Assembly (NCBI GenBank): GCA_028015205.1
Contig: CM051519.1
Coordinates: 91,843,539 to 91,907,538 of the forward strand
Source of the DNA: Mytilisepta virgata
Lineage: Eukaryota > Mollusca > Bivalvia > Mytilida > Mytilidae
DNA: 64,000 nucleotides
Direction of reading: 5' to 3'
Each line of letters opens with the position of its first letter. The first letter of the stretch is position 1. The position numbers and the translations under genes were made by a program. The notes under the pieces are model-generated. The model was not told where the DNA came from. It saw nothing but the letters and a program-made list of their open reading frames with translations, and ran no database searches. Positions 1-12,160 of the stretch are shown here, one piece after another.

Positions 1-725
1 TTACGGATATTCCCATACCTTACTCAATATGCAGTCATTGTATTTATATTTCTCTGTTCCACTACTCTCATTGATCTTACGGATATTCTCATACCTTGTT
101 CAATATGCAGTCATTGTATTTATATTTCTCTGTTCCACTCCTCTTTCGGTGATCTTACGGATATTCCCATACCTTACTCAATATGCAGTCATTGTATTTA
201 TATTTCTCTGTTCCACTTCTCTCGTTGATCTTACGGATATTCCCATACCTTGCTCAATATGCAGTGATTGTATTTATATTTCTCTGTTCCACTCCTCTTT
301 CGTTCATCTTACGGATATTCTTATACCTTGCTCAATATGCAGTCATTGTATTTATATTTCTCTGTTCCACTCCTCTTGTTGATCTTACGGATATTCCCAT
401 ACCTTACTCAATATGCAGTGATTGTATTTATATTTCTCTGTTCCACTCCTCTTTCGTTGATCTTACGGATATTCCCATACCTTACTCAATATGAAGTGAT
501 TGTATTTATATTTCTCTGTTCCACTCCTCTCGTTGATCTTACGGATATTCCCATACCTTGCTCAATATGCAGTCATTGTATTTATATTTCTCTGTTCCAC
601 TCCTCTTGTTGATCTTACGGATATTACCATACCTTACTCAATATGCAGTGATTGTATTTATATTTCTCTGTTCCACTCCTCTCTCGTTGATCTTACGGAT
701 ATTCCCATACCTGGTCAATATATTT
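1..725. repeat. 76-bp satellite array 1 (about nine units)
   Basis: Tandem units of 75-78 bp, each carrying TTACGGATATTCCCATACC, CAGT(C/G)ATTGTATTTATATT and TCTCTGTTCCACTCCTC, differ mainly by point changes and by a 2-3 bp length change in the CTCTTTCGTTG/CTCGTTG segment. The array is cut by the left edge of the window and ends in a short sequence (TATTTCATGCCATTAATTA) that also follows arrays 3 and 4. Most units are multiples of three or nearly so, which leaves long artificial reading frames. The function is unknown. Its partner C1q gene would lie to the left, outside the window. Confidence 0.95.
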
Positions 726-3237
726 CATGCCATTAATTATGTATGATTTCTCACATGGTATTATTGTTCATTCAAAATATTTTCAGTAGTTTATTTATAG
801 AGAGATAAGTTCACTTTTATTGAAAGTTTGCGTTCATATCAACGACACCAAAGACATTTTTTCTTAATCTATCTTTTCTAAATTTATATACATGTTTCTA
901 TATGAAAGTTTTGACAGAAAATGATATACAATGTACATGTAATACCCGTTATATAGTTCGTTTTTCATGCCTTTCATTGTAAATGTTTCAAAACATTATC
1001 TATGATATGCCAGTTGACACAATGGCTTAAAGTAACGCTACAGCCACCATAAAACTGTTAGATGTCAGCCTTTCCTCGTCTGTTGAGGTAGGTTTAAGTT
1101 TATCTTTGTTATGATTCACTATTGCCGATTGACGTAATGGAGTAAATTACAACTACAGACTATATCATTTAGCAACGTCTCAGTCTTGCTTTGGGGCTGG
1201 GTTATTTTCGCACGTTAATCCTTTGAATTGGCCAGTTTTACAGTGTAAAAAGGTCTGCATTGATGTAATATGTGAATGAAACATAGCGAAGTTTCTCCCA
1301 ATATCCAAAATGTTGAACTGGAAAATCACACCCCGCCCTCAATATCCGACATCTGAGACTGCCATTTTAGATAAATTGAAATTACAAAATTAAAGACCAA
1401 ATGATCGTTTCAATTTGTTAATATTATTCCGGTAGATGTTCTTTTATTATCATACATGCCAACTGGCGGAAATAGATAATTTAACTACGATGAACCAATA
1501 TTTATAAAGCAATATTTTATCTTCGCCGAACAGGTTTAAAGTGTCAATCAACTCTTGTATGTTTTTAAGTTTATTTTAAATGAGATTTTTGCCTTTATAA
1601 TCCCTCTTTAGTCTCGTGTCTTAATTCACTCCGCGTAATGAGAGCTTTATTATTTGAATAAGGCGAAAATGCACTGAGCTGGTGTGCCAGAAGACATTTA
1701 CTAGAGATTGTAAACGAGGATCTTAAATTCCATTTCAGAAAATCTTGTTCTATTCAAAAATTGAAAAAAACAAGTACGAAATAAAAACCAGTGTTAGACT
1801 TTTGGATATATTAAAGGTCAAATTTTCGTTTATTCTACATGTACTTTTGAAGTATTTTTTTTAATCATTATTTAATTATATAAAATCAAGTTTGCGGCCG
1901 AGAAGAATCCATAATTTCCGTGGCACGTAGTGTAACGGGATTTAATTATCTTCTCACGACATAGTTCGAAGGCGTATGAATTTTTTGGGCGGGAAAAATT
2001 ATTGTGTTAAAGGATAGGTGAATGAATTGTCATTTCTAGCCCTGCTTTACTACAGTTAATAATAATTTTTTACATGTAAGTTATATTATATTATATTATT
2101 ATATTATGAATATTATAATTTCTGAAATATAGGTATGTTCAAATTTGCATTAATTTATTAAAACATGTTTTAAGGTTAGGTTGTATGGCTATACAAACGT
2201 GATCGGATTTGGTTTATTTACACTCGTTTCAGTCTATAAATTAATTTTATGTAGCCGCAGTCTATTTACTAAAAGCAGATTGACAAAAGGACACGATTTG
2301 TAAAATTAGTTTTTCCTGGTCGGCCACGAAGCAATTAGATATGAATGTAGAACAAACTGGAAGTCATTATGATTGCCACTGTTTTGATTTGTATTGATTT
2401 GACATATTTGTATGTATTTATTGAATAAACTCGGCAGCTCAGAAAATATACAAGCAGCAGGCTAGTCGACAAACATACGTTTGTGTTTTAGTTGTCTTTT
2501 TTGGTAAAAGGGTGTTACGTTAAGAACATAAGGTATAGAAAAGACCCAATGATTTGATAGAGGGCTGTATATTTAAGTACATTGCATTTGAAATATGTAA
2601 CAAAGAAATATTTTAAATGGGTACAAATTTCATAAGGCATTAGGTTGTGTCCAATATAAATAAAAAAACAGCAATAAGTGGTCAGTTAATATTAAAAGAA
2701 CGACCAAAAAAAAAACATAGTTATCACGTTTCTCCAAAATTAGATTTTTTTTTAGAAACGTGAATAACATTCAACAACACTTAATTAAAATTACCTGTAA
2801 TTAGAGTTACATTGAGACCGGTTTTCAAGTCATATAAATAAAAAAGTCTATGTGACATTCAAATTTTTTTATTTGCAAAAATGACAAAGATATATATACA
2901 CAAGTTACTCTTAAATTTATGAATAAAATTACATAGAAATATACACAAGAATTAAGATTAAGAAAATACAGACGTGATTGCCCTAAATGTAAATTAAAGT
3001 ATTTACATTTACTGTCAAATGTCCAAGTGCAGAAAGACTACTTATTTTTTTGTCCGGTGTTCTGTCAGATGGGTTGCTTTGATTGATTTGTATTTCATTG
3101 TCCATTCCTGATATCCATTTTATTGTTTACTTTACTGTGTATATATGTATTGTGAATAAGAACTACCAATTTTTGGGGCAGTTTTAAATTACATCATAAA
3201 CCAATTAGCCTTTATACTATTATCCCCAACCATTTTT
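726..3237. other. Flank F1, copy 1 (no gene seen)
   Basis: AT-rich single-copy-like DNA shared with 33102-36159 and, in part, with 63576-64000. No convincing exon or RNA gene was found. An AT-only simple repeat lies near 2080-2120. The segment from about 1910 to 2570 is absent from the second copy, so it is either inserted here or deleted there. Confidence 0.7.
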
Positions 3238-3249
3238 AAGATGGCTGCC
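3238..3249 (+). promoter_or_regulatory. YY1-like motif over the LINE-A ORF1 start
   Basis: AAGATGGCTGCC matches the YY1 consensus AAnATGGCnGC and contains the probable ORF1 start codon (3241). The unit-3 copy has AAGATGTCTGCC at 36160. Similar motifs sit at the gag start of the DIRS element (20958) and at the 5' end of LINE-5 (49426-49437, minus). Binding is inferred only. Confidence 0.4.
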
Positions 3250-4753
3250 GACGTGAATGGTCACATCGTATAAGGAGGTAATGATTTTGTCAATTTGAGC
3301 CAGAATTCTATGCCTGATAATGTTGGTAATGTGGATGCTTATTGTTTCCAAAACATGAATGAGACTTTTGTAGAATACTCACCTAAAACAGTTAATTAAT
3401 CCATGTTTTAACTAACGTTTGTACCTCGTCCCGGGCCAATGGTCAATATGTAAACAATGACGAGACGACTAATATTCCCGAAAATAGTCAAGAATCATAC
3501 TCTGTCCAGAGCCAAGAAACTATCAAAATGTTGGATCTCGAGTTGTCGAATCTCCCAAGAGACATACATATTGCAAATTGATCGACCTAACAAATAAATC
3601 TGAGGAAATCATTACTTGATATAGAAGTTTCTTAGCAAATAGAGCCAGGCCGGGGAAATTATTCACAAGGAAAAGTACAAACAAAAGTTCATCCTTACAT
3701 AAATACTCAAGGGATTGTTACATATTACAGCTTTTTATTTATGGCGATCCATCTTGTATTGACGAAGTCTTTCGTAAAGACGAGCCAAAACCCGTGAATG
3801 AACCGAATACTGCTGTGAACTGCAACTTAATTTAACATAGGAGTACTTTACAAATGACATTACTGAACGTAAATGAACACGAAAAAGTTCAAAACAAGAA
3901 CATTAAAGACATAGAAAACCTTACTTATGAAAATGAAGAACTAAAACAAGACTTAAATTTTACAAACGAGGAGCTGAGCAGGCATCTTGTATTCTGTTGT
4001 CATAAGTTTACGCAAAGTGACTCAAATCTGAAATTTTTAATGCAACAATCAAAAGCTCTTGGTGAATTCGATTTTGATATACACCAAGCAAAATTGAAAC
4101 ACATTGAAAGCGAATTGATTCGCTACAATAGATTATATTTAAATATGCAGAAAAATCTGAATGAACTTAAGAATGTGTCAACAGTCATACGCACAAAAGG
4201 CGTCCCCTCAAAAGACCCCAGATAATACAAGTGTAATCACTAGTGAGAATACAACTCACTCGTCAACAAAGAGCGCTCTGCCGAATCAAAAGCTAACGGG
4301 AGTTTAGGAGATTCGCCGTTATATCATAAACTTAATCGATCGACAATTATGGAAAATAATTTAGCGTCCAAAGATAGCGTCAATTTAAATGAAACGGAGC
4401 AAGTTACTTTCAAAATTCCTGTTCGCTTACAAGGTACAACAGATAAAATTCACAATTTTTTCACCGGTGTTAGTAGAAAAAGATCCTCACGGTATTATTT
4501 CTCCGGGATCGATTTAAAATCTACGAGGGCGGGAATTCTATCATATCTAGACCAGAAGATTGTATATGTAACATACCTGAGATTGTTCCAGTCAAAAAGC
4601 AGTTCGCGCTTCATGTCTGTGAAATTGGACATAGCCGAAAATTGTACCGATATTGTTGAAACTGATAACTTTTGGCCTACAGGTGTGCGTTTTAGCAAGT
4701 GGCTCAGCAATCGCGACTGGTACCAACGTTTTTCAGAGGAATCTAGTGATTAA
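3241..4753 (+). pseudogene. LINE-A ORF1 remnant (coiled-coil), unit 1
   Basis: ORF1-like region of non-LTR retrotransposon LINE-A. The frame opens MAADVNGHI and meets a stop at codon 12, whereas the unit-3 copy stays open past this point. The best preserved block is 3854-4225, a charged, heptad-like helix (NENEEL, KLKHIESELIRYN) suggesting a trimerising coiled coil, as expected of LINE ORF1 RNA chaperones. A second block at 4349-4753 starts MENNLASKDSVNL and shares its first 24 residues with 49634-49816. Several frameshifts separate the blocks, so it is non-functional. No zinc knuckle was seen. The clade is unassigned. Confidence 0.6.
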
Positions 4754-4798
4754 ACTTGCAAATTACAAATATAGTCTTATATATACTATGTCAAAATG

Positions 4799-5560
4799 AA
4801 ACTCAATATACCAGCAAATACTGTTATGATTAGTTTATCTGTACTTTTGATAGTTATGTCTAGCCTTAAAGTTCTCTCATGGAACGTTAGAGGTATTATG
4901 TCCTCAACCATATGTTTGAGCAATTTATTGCAAAATACAAAGTGTGATATATGTATACTATCTGAACATAAGTTAAAAAAGAGGGGACTTTACAATACTT
5001 GTCTTCTATTGAAAAGGATTATTCAAGTGTCAGTAAAGCTGATATGTTACCTACTGGTTATAATGCATTTCACGGCAAAAGTGGTATTGCCATTCTATAC
5101 AAAAATCACTTCAATTCTCTATGAAAGAAATATGTAATATTAATTCAAGCAGAGTTTCTCTAATTCACTTACCTCAGTGAGTTTGGTCATGTAATGGTTG
5201 CAGGTGATCTTAATCCTAGCTGCTTAGAGAAAGTATAATGTTTATAAATCAAGAGAGTTGTTAAAGTTTGTTCACAGACACCATATTTTTTATCCAGGTG
5301 GTGGAATTGTGAATAGTGGTCCCAATTTTACATATGTTACAAAGCAAACGATGTTAGATTATTTTTTATGTAATAAAATATTATATGAAAAGCTAACATA
5401 CTATGAAATCCTTGAAGAGGGGTCAATGGGCAGCACATCTGATCACCTACCCATTGTTGTTGAATTCATGTTAGAGTTTCACCCACATCTTATCTTAAAT
5501 TCTAATGTAAAATATCCTGCTTGGCATAAAATTACTGATAGAAAAATACAAGATTATTAG
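4799..5560 (+). pseudogene. LINE-A ORF2 endonuclease remnant, unit 1
   Basis: Apurinic-like (EEP) endonuclease of LINE-A, which would nick target DNA to prime reverse transcription. The start is clear: LKVLSWNVRGI followed by CDICILSEHKL near 4861-4976, giving the metal-binding N and E. The end is at 5258-5560, with the STSDHLPIV motif carrying the catalytic Asp-His pair. The central part (GDLN motif) is frameshifted around 5100-5250. The second genomic copy keeps the middle but lost the N-terminal part, so the two copies are damaged in different places. Non-functional. Confidence 0.75.
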
Positions 5561-5570
5561 GATTTGGTAC

Positions 5571-6278
5571 TTGGCCGTATTATTCTTGGAAAAGATTAAG
5601 TCTGATATTTATGATATAAACGTTTTGTCGGAGGAGTTTGAGACCATTTTGCATTATGCTGCGAACACTGCTTTTCCAAATTACGGTTTTAACCCCTTCA
5701 CAAAACCATACAGGACTTCGGAGGTTAAACGCAAACACGAGAAAGAACGAGCCTTAAGCCGACTATGAATTTTAGATAGCATGCAGTTCAAGACATACAA
5801 AATCTATAAACGAGCGAAAGCTGAATTGCGACACTCCCAATGCATAGCTAATGAGAATTACATACAAAAGTGCTATGAAGATCGGAATGACGCTGCGGAA
5901 CTGGACATTCGCCTGTTCTGGAAACTAATAAAACGCTATAAAGGGAGCTCATCAAAGGTGTATCCTGAAATCATCTATAACAACAATCTGTATAATACCC
6001 CGGGAAGTGTTGCGAATTGTTTTGCCGCATACTTTCACGATCTTTATCAGCCACAAGATAGTGATTATTTTAATTATGAGACAGGACTCTTGGTAGAAAG
6101 TACATGTAAGGAATTACTTCAAATTCGTGACGACGGTGATGGTCTCTTGGCAGGTGGTGCCGTTACAGAACTCGAAGTTAGTGAAATGATAAAACAACTT
6201 AAACTAAGAAAAGCTGCTGGCTTTGACAAAATAGAAAATGAACACTTGCGGTACTGTCGGTGGAAAACCATTTGTTAA
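5571..6278 (+). pseudogene. LINE-A ORF2 linker and start of RT, unit 1
   Basis: Continuation of LINE-A ORF2 in two frames. 5781-6278 reads through a basic linker (YKIYKRAKAELRHSQC) to LRKAAGFDKIENEHLRY, the usual first RT block (K..G.D.I..E.L). The unit-3 copy at 50612-51319 is nearly identical and less broken. The frame is lost just before a Penelope-like element inserted at 6296; the rest of the RT resumes at 9039. Confidence 0.75.
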
Positions 6279-6319
6279 ATGTTTAACTAACTTGTGGCCA
6301 TCGCTCAAGTATAAACAGC

Positions 6320-7622
6320 AGCGATTTTCCTGAAGTCTACCAGCACTTCAACCAACCTGGCCGTTCTATTCTTTCAATGAAAGTCCGGATTATTGAGAAA
6401 ATTTACCATCCAACCAATAATCCTAATTTAAGTACACACTTACGTAGACAAAAAAGAGGAATACTGGATTCGAACCATGGGGACTGCAATACCATACGGA
6501 TGCAATGACAAAATCGATAGTGTAGGTATTCTATCAAGTCCTAGGTGTGGTTATGTGAATGTGATGAAGCTATTTCCTAATCATCAACGACGTAAACGGA
6601 GTCATGGCAATAGACATTATACAAAACCTCAATGTCATGATATTTCTATCAAAGGCCTTCTCCCTTTCATACAACAACCATTAGGTCTTCATCACATTCG
6701 CACAAAATTATATTCTTTACCCCTCCGAATGCTACAAACTTTATATCAAGCCTGCTTAGACAGTAGAACTACTGATTCGAATTCACCGGAATACAAACTG
6801 ACCTCTGTTGTGTTGGATATTGGACGTCTCCGACTTTTCAAACCAGTTGGTAGCCATGAAATTGAACAAGACAAACGTTCTTTTCTGCCACTATTTTTTG
6901 CCAACAAAGGTTTAGATGCCGTAAATCTTGGCAATATCCTTCACCACAAATCGGTCAGATTAACAGTTCCGCCTTATTTCAAAGATCAGTCCGTTCCCAT
7001 TATTTCTTATACCTATACTACACCCATTGCATCAAAAATATTCAATCACAAACGTGCATTGCAGGACCTCAAAATCGACGATCTCAAAGCTAAGCCACCT
7101 GATTGTTCATGCAACAGTTCTCCATTCAAATATAGTCCTGCTGGCCATGTCATCACAGGAGACTTAAATATCATAGATAATGAATCGCTTCGTGATGTCC
7201 TTGCAAAAGGTTCTAAGTATCGCAAACCCGTATCCATAAATTGGAAATATAATTTCAAACTACTGATGGATGCTGTGGAGGACTATGTCAGAAAATGGAC
7301 CAAACGTGAACAAGAGCCACTAGATTCACTTTCAGAGTGGGTTAAAGCTGTGAGATCGTTGATTCAAGTTCGAATTGATAAACTTAGAAGGTCTATCAGT
7401 AAAAAAGGAACATCAGTCTTCAGCAACCCCGATGCTGCCAAGACATTGTCCGCCATTCATGACAAATATGTTGTTGTTCCTGCAGACAAGGCCCCTAATA
7501 ACATCGTTTTTGTATGCAAAAGCTACTATATTCAATGCTTGATTAATAAACTAGGGATTGCTACCTATAAAGCTCCTACACTTTCAAAGGAAGAAATAAC
7601 GATCGGTCTTATTGTCATTTAG
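6320..7622 (+). pseudogene. PLE N-terminal region: GIY-YIG remnant plus RT N-terminal domain
   Basis: The region from 6320 reads FPEVYQHFNQPGRS then MKVRIIEKIYHP and LRRQK. After a one-base frame change in the A-run at 6450-6456 it continues EEYWIRTMGTAIPYGCND. This pattern (HF...V.IIE... then YWI..LGT..PYG) is the C-terminal half of retroelement GIY-YIG nucleases; the GIY and YIG strands themselves lie beyond the 5' truncation. The following 380-residue frame (6477-7622) contains CSCNSSPFKY, GHVITGDLNII and VVVPADKAPNNIVFV, typical of the region before Penelope-like RT. The nuclease therefore sits N-terminal to the RT. The frame ends by frameshift. Confidence 0.6.
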
Positions 7623-8780
7623 TATTTCCATCAAAGATGATGATTGTGATCTTCCTACCTTGTACTGGATACCCAAGTTACATAAGTGTCCATACAAACA
7701 ACGCTTTATAGCTGGATCTGCCAAGTGTTCCAGCAAACCATTGTCTCAACTTCTAACTTCTATTTTAACAGCTGTCAAAACGGGCCTCCAAAGTTATTGT
7801 GAGACAAGTTATTCAAGAAGTGGTATCAATCAAATGTGGATATAAAAGAACTCCAAAGACTTAGAGGATATTTTACGATCTCGGTCCATTTCAGTCTGTA
7901 ACAGCATAAAAACATTTGATTTCTCTACCCTCTATACTACCATTCCTCATTCACAACTGAAGGAGAAGTTGAAAGATCTAATCCATCGATGCTTTCAAAA
8001 TAAAAATGGCAACAACAGATACACATACCTTGTCATTGGTAGAGATAAATCATACTTTGTTAAAAACCACTCTAAATCTAACAAAAATATACAGACGACG
8101 AAATTGTCCTGATGATTGAATTTTTGATCGACAACATATTTGTTCAATTTGGTGGACGTGTTTTCCAACAGACAATTGGCATTCCTATGGGTACTAATTG
8201 TGCGCCACTCCTGGCCGACTTGTTCCTTTACTCATATGAGGCAGACTTCCTTGACGGGCTTCTTAAGGAAAAACAAAAGAAGTTAGCCCGTACCTTTAAT
8301 TTCAGCTTCCGCTACATAGATGATGTTTTATCACTCAACAATTCACGTTTTGGGAATTTCTTACATCTCATCTATCCCAATGAGCTCGAAATTAAAGATA
8401 CCACAGACACTGCCAAGTCTGCATCTTATCTTGACCTTCACCTCGAAATTGACACCAGAGGAAGGTTGAATACAAAACTTTACGACAAACGGGATGACTT
8501 TGACTTTCCAATCGTCAACTTTCCATATTTGAGCGGCAATATTCCAGAAGCGCCGGCGTATGGAGTATATATTTCACAACTCATACGTTATTCCAGAGCT
8601 TGTGACATATACATTGACTTCCTGGACAGAGTCCGGCTCCTGACAGAAAAGTTGCTCAGACAGGGGTACGTTACTCCTAAGCAGAAGTCATCCTTATTAA
8701 AGTTTTATGGGCGTCATCATGACTTGGTTGACAGGTATGAAAAAACTGTTTCCCAAATGAAAATGGACCTGTTCCATTGA
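7612..8780 (+). pseudogene. PLE reverse transcriptase, copy 1
   Basis: RT fingers at 7612-7845 (LPTLYWIPKLHKCPYKQRF). Motif A lies near 7915-7950 (TFDFSTLYTTIPH), in a segment broken by a stop at 7843-7845 and by small frameshifts near 8085. Palm and thumb are at 8112-8780, with GIPMGTNCAPLLADLF and the catalytic YIDD at residues 68-71 of that frame. The YIDD and the LPK-type fingers motif are features of Penelope-like RTs rather than LINE RTs. Catalytic Asp residues are kept, but the frame is not continuous, so this copy is dead. Two close relatives lie at 36220-37438 and 51316-52004 (minus). Confidence 0.8.
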
Positions 8781-9038
8781 TATTATCCCTTTCCTCATAC
8801 CGGATTTGACATGAGCAGCATGGCGGGTGTCCTGCAGGAAGCAGAGACTGCTTACTCTTCCGGAGCACCTGAGTCTACCCCCAGTTTTTTGGTGGGGTCC
8901 ATGTTGTTCATACGTTTTTAGTTTTTAATTGTAGTGCATGTATTGTTTTGGTCTTGTCTTCATAGTTCTCCGGAGTTTGTCAGTTGTAACGATTTTTCTC
9001 TCCTTCGAATATCCCTTTGGTATTTCTTGACTTTACTT

Positions 9039-11216
9039 GTTCAACCTGATTGTAAAATGTGGACATATGCCAGAAAAGTGGAAACTAGGAATTATTGTTC
9101 CGATCTTTAAAGGCGGAGGCAATGATAAGACATGCCCAGATAACTGTCGACCTCTTAGTCTATTAAGCATTTTGAAATTATTTGTAAGTATCTTGAAATC
9201 ACGTTTGTCCTAATATTAGTATCTTTGGATTGTTATTTTGAAACTCCTGGGATGATGATGCCTCTGCTGGTGGACCCTAGGTCCCCGAGGGTATTCGCCA
9301 ACCCAGTCGTCAGACTTGTCTGACATGATTATTCATTGATTTGTTACAGAAATTACCAGTATTTAGCAAAATTCAAAAATAATAGAAATACTAAGGGTTC
9401 ATTCCTTGTATTGCACATTTTAGATCTCCTTAGCTGAAATTTGGCTTCCTATTTCGGTATTTTTTGGTTGAGTACTTCTTATTTAATATAAGTTTGGTTT
9501 TTGGTCTTCCAAATGTTTCGATTTTAATGCTGCTGATGAGAGGTAACTCCTTGAAATGCGTCGTATACAGCATAGTATAAATTTACTATATCTAATATTA
9601 GTATCTTTGGATTGTTATTTTGTTTTGCCTGAAAAAAAAATTTCCAAATCCCCAACAACAAGGATTTCAACGATACTTTAGCTGCATGACTGCCTCGTTC
9701 AACCTCCATGAGACAATTTATCAGAACCTCGAGCTGTCCAGTAAAGTATATGTTGCTTTCCTGGACAGCCGAAAAGCTTTTGATACTGTGTGGCGGTTAG
9801 TCTTAATGTAAAAGCTGAATAAGCTAGGGGTGAAAGGTAAAATATGGTCGATAATAAATGATTGTCATTGTAATAAACTGAGCACTGTTGTTGTAAACCA
9901 AAGTCAATCATATTTTTTTCCTGTTATGCAGAGTGTCCGACAAGGGGGTGTTTTTTTTTCAGGTGTATTGTATTTAGCATATATTAATGATCTACTTAAT
10001 GACCTCGAAACATTTAATAATAAAATTGATGTATTTAATATAAGTAGATGTTCACCAGGTTTAGCTGACGAAATTTCATGTATCAGTACTACGCCAGCTG
10101 GGTTGCAGCAAATGTTGGACTTCTGTGAATCTTATGCTTTTCGATGAAGATTCAACTTTAATGTGAATAAGTCGTCTGTAATGCAATTTTCTACTAATCC
10201 TCGTAATGTGCAATTGAACTTCAATTGGCCTATTGGAAACGCAGCTGTTCCTATTTTCGATGATTTCACACATCTTGGCATTTTGATTAATTCGAAGTTT
10301 AAATCCTCCGACAGGACATCGAACTCTTGCAGCAAAGGTCGGAACTCGTTCTCTGCATTTAATGGTGTATGCTCGAAATCAACGAATCCATGTGTATTAT
10401 TGAAACTATGTAAATCTGTAGTTATACCCTCGGTTACATATGGATGTGAAGTTTGGTGTAATCTTAAATCAAACGACATAAGAACTTTAAATTGTTTTCA
10501 ACACCTAATCGTTAAACGGATTCTCGATCTTAAAACTCCAACTAGGCCAGATATGTGCCAGAGCATACTAGGACTCCACCGGATCATATCAGTTATTGAC
10601 AAGAAAAAGTTATACTTCCTACAAAAGTTGTGTAGTCTTCAGGAACAATTCTTGACAAAGAAGATATTCATTACAAGTCTGTTTTCCTATCTCATGAATA
10701 ACGAACGTAAACATTTTGGATTTATACCTGACATTGTTAATATTTTACATAAATATTCGCTTCATGATTATTGGAAAATGACAAAGATTTCCGACGGTTT
10801 AGAAATATTAAAAAATCAGTAGAGGTAACAAGGTTCTGAAAGAATTCTTTTTCAAATAGCGAAATTAGAAATTTATTTTAATTACTAAATTCCTGACAGA
10901 TATCCCAGCTAATACGGCGAAAATTTGCGCACTGTGTAACAGAAAATGCTCAGATATATACGTACATGCATATTGTTCCTGCATTAGAACACAACATATT
11001 CAAGATATATGGTGGGACTTGATAATTGAAAACTTTCCGTTACAGCTGTTAGTAGAACTCGACTCTTATGGCGAGGAAAATTTGTATCAGATTCTTTTGG
11101 GCAGACCCGTGGTGTCTGCTGATACTGACATAGATATCTTTCTCCCGTTTTGTCATAGGCACTTGATCCAGTGTCTTGCCTTCTACAATCGTTTATTGGG
11201 AACTAATGGCAATTAG
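9039..11216 (+). pseudogene. LINE-A reverse transcriptase and C-terminal region, unit 1
   Basis: RT resumes after the PLE: MPEKWKLGIIVPIFKGGG and RPLSLLS at 9067-9170, then a 382-bp insertion, then QQQGFQRYFSCM and VAFLDSRKAFDTVW (motif A) near 9655-9793, VRQGG and YINDLL near 9935-10000, and LADEI in place of the catalytic ADD near 10060-10075. The thumb follows at 10163-10822. A cysteine-rich end (CALCNRKCSDIYVHAYCSC) at about 10930-10985 precedes the last frame at 11019-11216. Multiple frameshifts and the Asp-to-Glu change make it inactive. The unit-3 copy keeps ADD. Confidence 0.75.
9210..9622. mobile_element. 382-bp repeat inserted in LINE-A, with 31-bp direct repeats
   Basis: Absent from the matching place in the unit-3 LINE-A (near 52180), so it is an insertion. 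The same 31 bases, beginning CTAATATTAGTATCTTTGG, occur at 9210-9240 and 9592-9622. The interior includes CTGCTGGTGGAC and CCCCGAGGGTAT, which resemble a short dispersed repeat I remember from Mytilus sequences. No coding capacity. Confidence 0.6.
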
Positions 11217-11402
11217 TGCTGATGCATGGAATGTCGCCAACTGAAATGTACGACTCTGTTATTGTCTACCTTTTTGGTGGGAATATGAACTTCTTATCAT
11301 TCTTAGACATACATGTAAATATATATTTTTTTCCAATGGACATTTAGTTTGTTGATTTGTAATTTTCATTGTATCTCTTGGGTAGTGGAAATAAAGTAAT
11401 GA
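11217..11402 (+). other. LINE-A 3' UTR
   Basis: Sequence after the last LINE-A frame, shared with 56606-56705 and ending in GGAAATAAAGTAATGAATGA. The unit-3 copy is cut short by a SINE-like tail. Confidence 0.5.
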
Positions 11403-12160
11403 ATGAAGTTAAACATGGATGATTCAAAGAATACAAAAGTTAAAATTAATAGCAATCAAATTAAAATAGCTATAGGGAAACAACATTTCTATTGTGAAAA
11501 CCTAGCAAATAAACAAATGTATGATTGTTTGATAAGTAATAAAGTTGAAAATAATATCGGATTTGAAAAATGGAAAAGAGAACTAAACTCTTACAACCAC
11601 ATTAATGAAAATACTATTAAATTTATCCATAGAGAAATCTATACAAATAAATTGAAAATGTATAGATGGAAATTACTACGTAATTTTTTGCCAAATCAAG
11701 AAAAGCTTTTCAAGTGGAAATTAGTAGTTAATCCATTATGTTTCTATTGTAAAAAAATAGACACATATCTGCATTTGTTCATAGAATGTAATACATTAAC
11801 TAGCTTGTGGGATGTTGTTATGATATATTCAGTCAATTAGGGATAAATAATCGAATACACCTGAAACATTTTGTTTTTGGATATAAAATATGGGAAGGGA
11901 ATCGAAACGATATCAATTTGAAGATAACCATTTTGGGATTTGCAATATATAAATCTTTTTATGTATCTGAAAAAAAAACAAAAGTAATAAACATACTAAA
12001 TATTTTTAAAAAACGAATTGAAATCGTATGTATATTTCAATTCAAAAGAAAAGGAAATAGATACACCTTTTCTACACAAATTCCTGAAATTACTAAGAAA
12101 TTATTAAACTTCATCTTTTTAAATAAACACTTACCACTTAAGATTAATATTTCCAAATAA
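11403..12160 (+). pseudogene. LINE ORF2 C-terminal remnant (L1/Tx1-like)
   Basis: Two overlapping frames (11403-11840 and 11807-12160) form the C-terminal end of a LINE ORF2. YRWKLLRNFLPNQEKLFKWK leads to CFYCKKIDTYLHLFIEC, the zinc-knuckle-like Cys/His block found after the thumb in L1/Tx1-type ORF2 proteins, followed by LKHFVFGYKIW. One frameshift near 11810-11840 joins them. No RT catalytic motifs remain. It is not the same family as LINE-5, whose equivalent block is CSFC...HVLWEC. Confidence 0.6.

Larger units (their letters stand above)
6296..9038 (+). mobile_element. Penelope-like element (PLE) inserted in LINE-A, copy 1
   Basis: A 2.74-kb insertion splits the LINE-A RT. It is bounded by TTGT on both sides (6292-6295 and 9039-9042), which may extend to ACTTGT. 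The 3' end is the conserved tail TCTTGACTTTAC, seen also at 37438, 16138, 51316 and near 52829. It is 5'-truncated, starting inside a GIY-YIG nuclease region, and carries a Penelope-type RT with several frameshifts. After the RT stop, 8781-9038 is the element's 3' UTR. Confidence 0.8.

Noticed and set aside
1..725. CRISPR-like array
   Set aside because: Whole units are repeated with drift; there are no constant repeats with unique spacers and no cas genes, and the genome is eukaryotic.
4495..4710. Minus-strand 71-residue frame
   Set aside because: Opposite the LINE-A ORF1 remnant, with no conserved features.
10132..10479. 115-residue minus-strand frame (also 55569-55880)
   Set aside because: Antisense to the conserved LINE-A thumb region; its similarity between units follows from the sense strand.
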